The position numbers were made by a program, and so were the translations under genes. The notes beneath the pieces are model-generated. The model searched no databases, had not been told where the DNA came from, and was given only the letters and a program-made list of their open reading frames with translations. From Planctomycetes bacterium B3_Pla (lineage in GTDB: Bacteria; Planctomycetota; Phycisphaerae; Sedimentisphaerales; Anaerobacaceae), in NCBI GenBank assembly GCA_005223045.1, contig NJBM01000004.1:62001-126000 (forward strand): a stretch of 64,000 nucleotides of DNA, given 5' to 3'. This document shows positions 61,692-64,000 of the stretch, one piece after another; the stretch's first letter is position 1, and the number at the start of each line of letters is the position of its first letter.

Positions 61692-61937
61692 TCAGGTATT
61701 GCTACCATTGGCAAGGCCAGCCTGCTCTTCAATTGATCTTATTATGTTTGCATAGTAATCGGCGAGTCGTTGGGCCTCGTCTGCATCGGAGCATTCTTCG
61801 ATTGGGTAAGGCTTGGTGATGCGCCCCGTTCTTAGGTAGTCCGCTGTGTATGCCCACTTTTCGATTCGTATTTGCAGCCCATCCACAATCTGGCCAACAT
61901 CAAGTGCTGGCAAGCTCAAGTTGATGGTTTCATTCAT
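61692..61937 (-). CDS. Small acidic protein, paralog of the downstream small gene
   Basis: An 81-residue protein starting at ATG 61937 with AGGAG six bases upstream. The sequence contains INLSLPALDVGQIVDGLQIR, WAYTADYLRTGRITKPYPIE and ECSDADEAQRLADYYANIIR. It aligns with the 77-residue product at 61369 over nearly its whole length, at roughly one-third identity by eye. It starts 15 bp after the HNH gene, implying cotranscription. No known family was recognised. Both copies are intact, so both are likely functional. Confidence 0.72.
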   Translation of the reverse strand: MNETINLSLPALDVGQIVDGLQIRIEKWAYTADYLRTGRITKPYPIEECSDADEAQRLADYYANIIRSIEEQAGLANGSNT

Positions 61938-61952
61938 ACCTTACTCCTACAA

Positions 61953-62726
61953 TTAGTGCAAAAAGACTTTTTCCCTGTGGTATGAGAGCGCACTTTGATC
62001 GGGGCTGAATTTGTCGGGCATTGAGATCGCTTGGCCTTCAACCTCCAAGAGGCCCACTCTGTGTAGCTTAGGTGCGTCTTTAACTCTTGCTGTTGCTGAC
62101 AAGACAACTCGCAGATCTTCATCAATAGTTATCAATCCTCTGTCGAAAGCTCTGTCGTGAAATGCGCAGAGTGATAATCCATTGCTAGGATCCGCTCTCC
62201 GCTTTTCGTCAATTGACCAAGGAACAATGTGGCTCGCATTGAGCATACTACATAACTGAATGTGGCAGACCGTACAGGAGTAGTTGTAGCTCGACAAAAC
62301 TGCATCACGAAAGAAACTCTGGACTAAGCGCACGCGCGTGACTCTCCGGGCCTCGGTTGGTATGTCGGGTTCCAGAAGTGCTATATCGAGCTCATGATCT
62401 CGATCTTCTTTCCCAAGCAATCTCGCCAACGATTGCTGACTTTCGAAGGCCAAACCTTCCCAATCATCGTGAAACTCTTGCCATACTTGTTCATCTCGTT
62501 TGCTACTGTGCTGCAACCCTTTGACATTCCGTCCGCGATGAAATGGGTCCAGGCTGGCAAAATTAACCATCTTCATAGCTACGGCACTCGGAGTTCGGCC
62601 TATCTTTGTTGCCATGTCGATGACGTCGGGATTTGTCTTGTGCATACGACCGAAGCAAGTCCTGCAGTACAGATTAAAAACTGCTATCGACTCGTCACGA
62701 CTCCACTGCTTCCTCTTGTCCTGCAT
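61953..62726 (-). CDS. HNH endonuclease
   Basis: This 257-residue protein starts with WSRDESIAVFNLYCRTCFGR, a possible helical domain found before HNH modules. The C-terminal HNH_2-type module (about 145-200) has Cys151/Cys154 in YNYSCTVCHIQLC, His166 in NASHIVPW, Asn182 in DPSNGLSLCAFHDRAFDRG, and His190. These give the zinc site and ββα-metal nuclease centre. Related proteins occur in restriction and defence contexts. It heads an operon with two small acidic paralogs and is divergent from a Vsr-like gene. The start at ATG 62726 is supported by the conserved N terminus. Confidence 0.82.
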   Translation of the reverse strand: MQDKRKQWSRDESIAVFNLYCRTCFGRMHKTNPDVIDMATKIGRTPSAVAMKMVNFASLDPFHRGRNVKGLQHSSKRDEQVWQEFHDDWEGLAFESQQSLARLLGKEDRDHELDIALLEPDIPTEARRVTRVRLVQSFFRDAVLSSYNYSCTVCHIQLCSMLNASHIVPWSIDEKRRADPSNGLSLCAFHDRAFDRGLITIDEDLRVVLSATARVKDAPKLHRVGLLEVEGQAISMPDKFSPDQSALSYHREKVFLH

Positions 62727-62951
62727 AGCCTCGCTGCTCCACGCATGTTGTGATGGGAAAACTCTTACTGGTCAAATTGTCGCCCATCACGCGCGGCCCT
62801 GCAAGGACTATTTTCAATCTCCGCCGAAATCTGATTGGCGGAAGTGCAACAGACCCGGCATTCTCGGGAATCAACGGAAAACCATGCTCACAGGGATGCT
62901 CGCTAATCTCCAGTTCTTGATGAGTCCGCCAAAACCCAACGTTCCTTCGAC

Positions 62952-63323
62952 ATGTCTCGTATTCGGAGCAAGGATACCCGCCCGGAAATGGTTTTGCGCT
63001 CGTTTGTCCATCGCATGAGCTATCGCTATGCCCTTCATCGCAAGGACCTGCCAGGTCATCCCGACATCGTTCTGACCAGACATCGCAAAATAATATTTGT
63101 CCACGGCTGTTTCTGGCATATGCACAAGTGCCGTTATGGCAGGGTAACGCCTGCAACCAATGCCAAATTTTGGCAGTCAAAACGAGAAGGTAATGTAGCC
63201 AAAGACAAAAGGAATCTGCGAAAGCTGCGAAAGGACGGCTGGAAAGTCCTTGTAATATGGGAGTGTCAAACGCGACATCCGGAGAAAGTGTCAAAAAAAC
63301 TGGCACATTTCCTTTCTGCCTGA
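62952..63323 (+). CDS. vsr: Very-short-patch-repair-type endonuclease, N terminus possibly damaged
   Basis: The 123-residue reading frame starts at ATG 62952: MSRIRSKDTRPEMVLRSFVH, LPGHPDIVLTRHRKIIFVHG, CFWHMHKCRYG, VIWECQT. It contains the Vsr catalytic Asp38 (GHPD), His51, and the zinc ligands Cys53, His58, Cys60 and a late Cys. In the family the MSxIRSKDT motif is internal, preceded by about 15 residues. The frame continues upstream as SAKTQRSFD, matching that missing part, but has no start codon before a stop at 62904. ATG 62920 is in another frame. A one-base frameshift or use of the internal ATG is possible. Vsr nicks T:G mismatches; it normally lies beside a cytosine methyltransferase, which is absent here. 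Confidence 0.8.
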   Translation: MSRIRSKDTRPEMVLRSFVHRMSYRYALHRKDLPGHPDIVLTRHRKIIFVHGCFWHMHKCRYGRVTPATNAKFWQSKREGNVAKDKRNLRKLRKDGWKVLVIWECQTRHPEKVSKKLAHFLSA

Positions 63324-63684
63324 CTGCAACGGCAGCAAGACCGGACATTTTCTCTTAGACAGGATCTACACGATTTACGGAGATTTTGTAGGGGCAACCC
63401 CCTCGGCAGGCTCGGGGCAGGCTCTATGTGGTTGCCCTTTGATCTTTACTGTCGTAACGCAATACGCAGTACGCAATACGCAATACGACTAAACAATCCG
63501 TGTTAATCAGTGTCATCTGTGGCCCCTGTAATTGACTATTTGCTATCCATTCGACCTTGCTCAGGACAGGTTTACTATTGACTATTTCTCTGCGTTCTCC
63601 GCGAACTCGGCGGTTAATTTGAAAAAACGAAACCAATTTGGGATTGCGATAGGTATTTGCCGGCGTTATAATTAGCCGAGTGTT
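63324..63684. other. Repeat-rich intergenic region before tRNA-Arg
   Basis: About 360 bp with tandem-like ACGCAATACGC copies around 63454-63487, a copy of the CTTGCTCAGGACAGG dispersed element (63548-63572), and a diverged copy of the AATTGGCTTTG repeat (63613-63638). No gene is supported. Confidence 0.55.
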
Positions 63685-63758
63685 GTCCCCGTAGCTCAAT
63701 TGGATAGAGCGTTGGCCTCCGGAGCCAGAGGTTGAAGGTTCGAATCCTTCCGGGGATA
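63685..63758 (+). tRNA. tRNA-Arg, anticodon CCG
   Basis: A 74-base cloverleaf: acceptor arms GTCCCCG and CGGGGAT with a G-U first pair and discriminator A; D arm GCTC/GAGC around AATTGGATA; anticodon arm TTGGC-CTCCGGA-GCCAG with anticodon CCG; short variable loop AGGTT; T arm GAAGG-TTCGAAT-CCTTC. It reads CGG codons. CCA is not encoded. Confidence 0.96.
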
Positions 63759-63933
63759 TTTTCGCGAGTCGTATCTGCAATCGCGCACACATCGCACTGC
63801 GACAGCCAATTCTGCTTGACACTGCGCAAAGTCGGGAGTATCCTTCGCCGTTAAGATGGGTGTCGTGGTGCGTGAGCAGATAGCGGCTGCCGCGGGCCGA
63901 AGAGTAGTTCTCCGCTGAAAATCAGGAGTCTGA

Positions 63934-64000
63934 ATGAAGCTGTTCGTCCCTAAGGAAATGGATTCCGCAGAGACTCGCGTTCCGTTGCTGCCGACAGATG
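63934..64000 (+). CDS. Transhydrogenase-alpha / alanine-dehydrogenase-type protein, 3' truncated
   Basis: ATG 63934 with AGGAG seven bases upstream begins KLFVPKEMDSAETRVPLLPT and runs off the window. xFVPKEx...ETRVPL is the N-terminal signature shared by the NAD(P) transhydrogenase alpha subunit and alanine dehydrogenase. Only 22 residues are visible, so the two cannot be separated. Confidence 0.7.
   Translation, partial: MKLFVPKEMDSAETRVPLLPTD

Noticed and set aside
60908..63323. Complete restriction-modification system
   Set aside because: There are an XRE regulator, an HNH nuclease and Vsr, but no methyltransferase or specificity protein in the window.
63454..63487. Tandem ACGCAATACGC copies as a functional iteron
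   Set aside because: Only a few imperfect copies in noncoding repeat-rich DNA, with no replication gene nearby.
63324..63758. tRNA-Arg as an island attachment site
   Set aside because: No duplicated tRNA end or integrase is seen and the nuclease genes lie on the 5' side of the tRNA.

Overview
The window looks like a chromosome segment of a glycan-degrading Planctomycetota bacterium, most likely class Phycisphaerae (Sedimentisphaerales-like). The evidence is four secreted or Tat-exported sulfatases; four lone prepilin-like proteins with the [16 protein letters not shown] start and, in most, a C-terminal RH-x-DG-like motif; many secreted multidomain proteins with GEVED, LamG, PA14 and fibronectin-like modules; PQQ-like propellers; multiheme cytochromes; and an EF-G of the mitochondrial/'spd' type. 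Taxonomy is inferred from gene content only.

Layout. 1-7800: the end of a large GEVED-repeat secreted protein (open at the left edge), a Tat-exported metallophosphoesterase and a 1061-residue LamG/PA14 surface protein. 7892-16860: a lone pseudopilin, tex, a cysteine-hydrolase-fold protein without its cysteine, a GH67/GH20-like glycosidase, a second pseudopilin, a decayed PQQ-family pseudogene and a third pseudopilin. 16993-31311: a polysaccharide-utilisation region with a sulfatase/esterase pair, an operon of an aldo-keto-reductase-like protein, a 5-heme lipoprotein cytochrome and a PQQ-like propeller, two more sulfatases, a DUF1080 hydrolase and a GH20 hexosaminidase. 31324-38290: xthA, a fourth pseudopilin, a repeat-rich noncoding stretch, two small-genome-context membrane proteins and fusA. 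38295-49821: four tandem paralogous secreted proteins on the minus strand with duplicated flanks, shared promoters and shared terminators, interrupted by a PIN-domain gene on the opposite strand. 50114-58591: a five-gene operon (12-heme cytochrome, FG-GAP propeller, sulfatase, unknown secreted protein, GH105). 58773-64000: cold-shock protein, a CIA30-MsrB-MsrA fusion, an XRE regulator, an HNH nuclease operon with two small acidic paralogs, a Vsr nuclease, tRNA-Arg(CCG) and the start of a transhydrogenase/alanine-dehydrogenase-type gene.

How it fits together. The sulfatases, esterase, GH20, GH105, GH67-like and DUF1080 enzymes would desulfate, deacetylate and hydrolyse sulfated, uronate-containing algal or similar polysaccharides outside the cytoplasm. 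The LamG/fibronectin-like proteins and pseudopilins would be surface or secretion components. The multiheme cytochromes sit inside carbohydrate operons, which suggests extracytoplasmic redox steps coupled to glycan use. No sulfatase-maturing enzyme, SusC/D pair, transposase, CRISPR array or rRNA is seen.

The most promising candidates for something undescribed are the HNH plus twin small-protein operon (61369-62726), the AKR-like/cytochrome/PQQ operon (20688-25626) and the cytochrome-led glycan operon (50114-58591).
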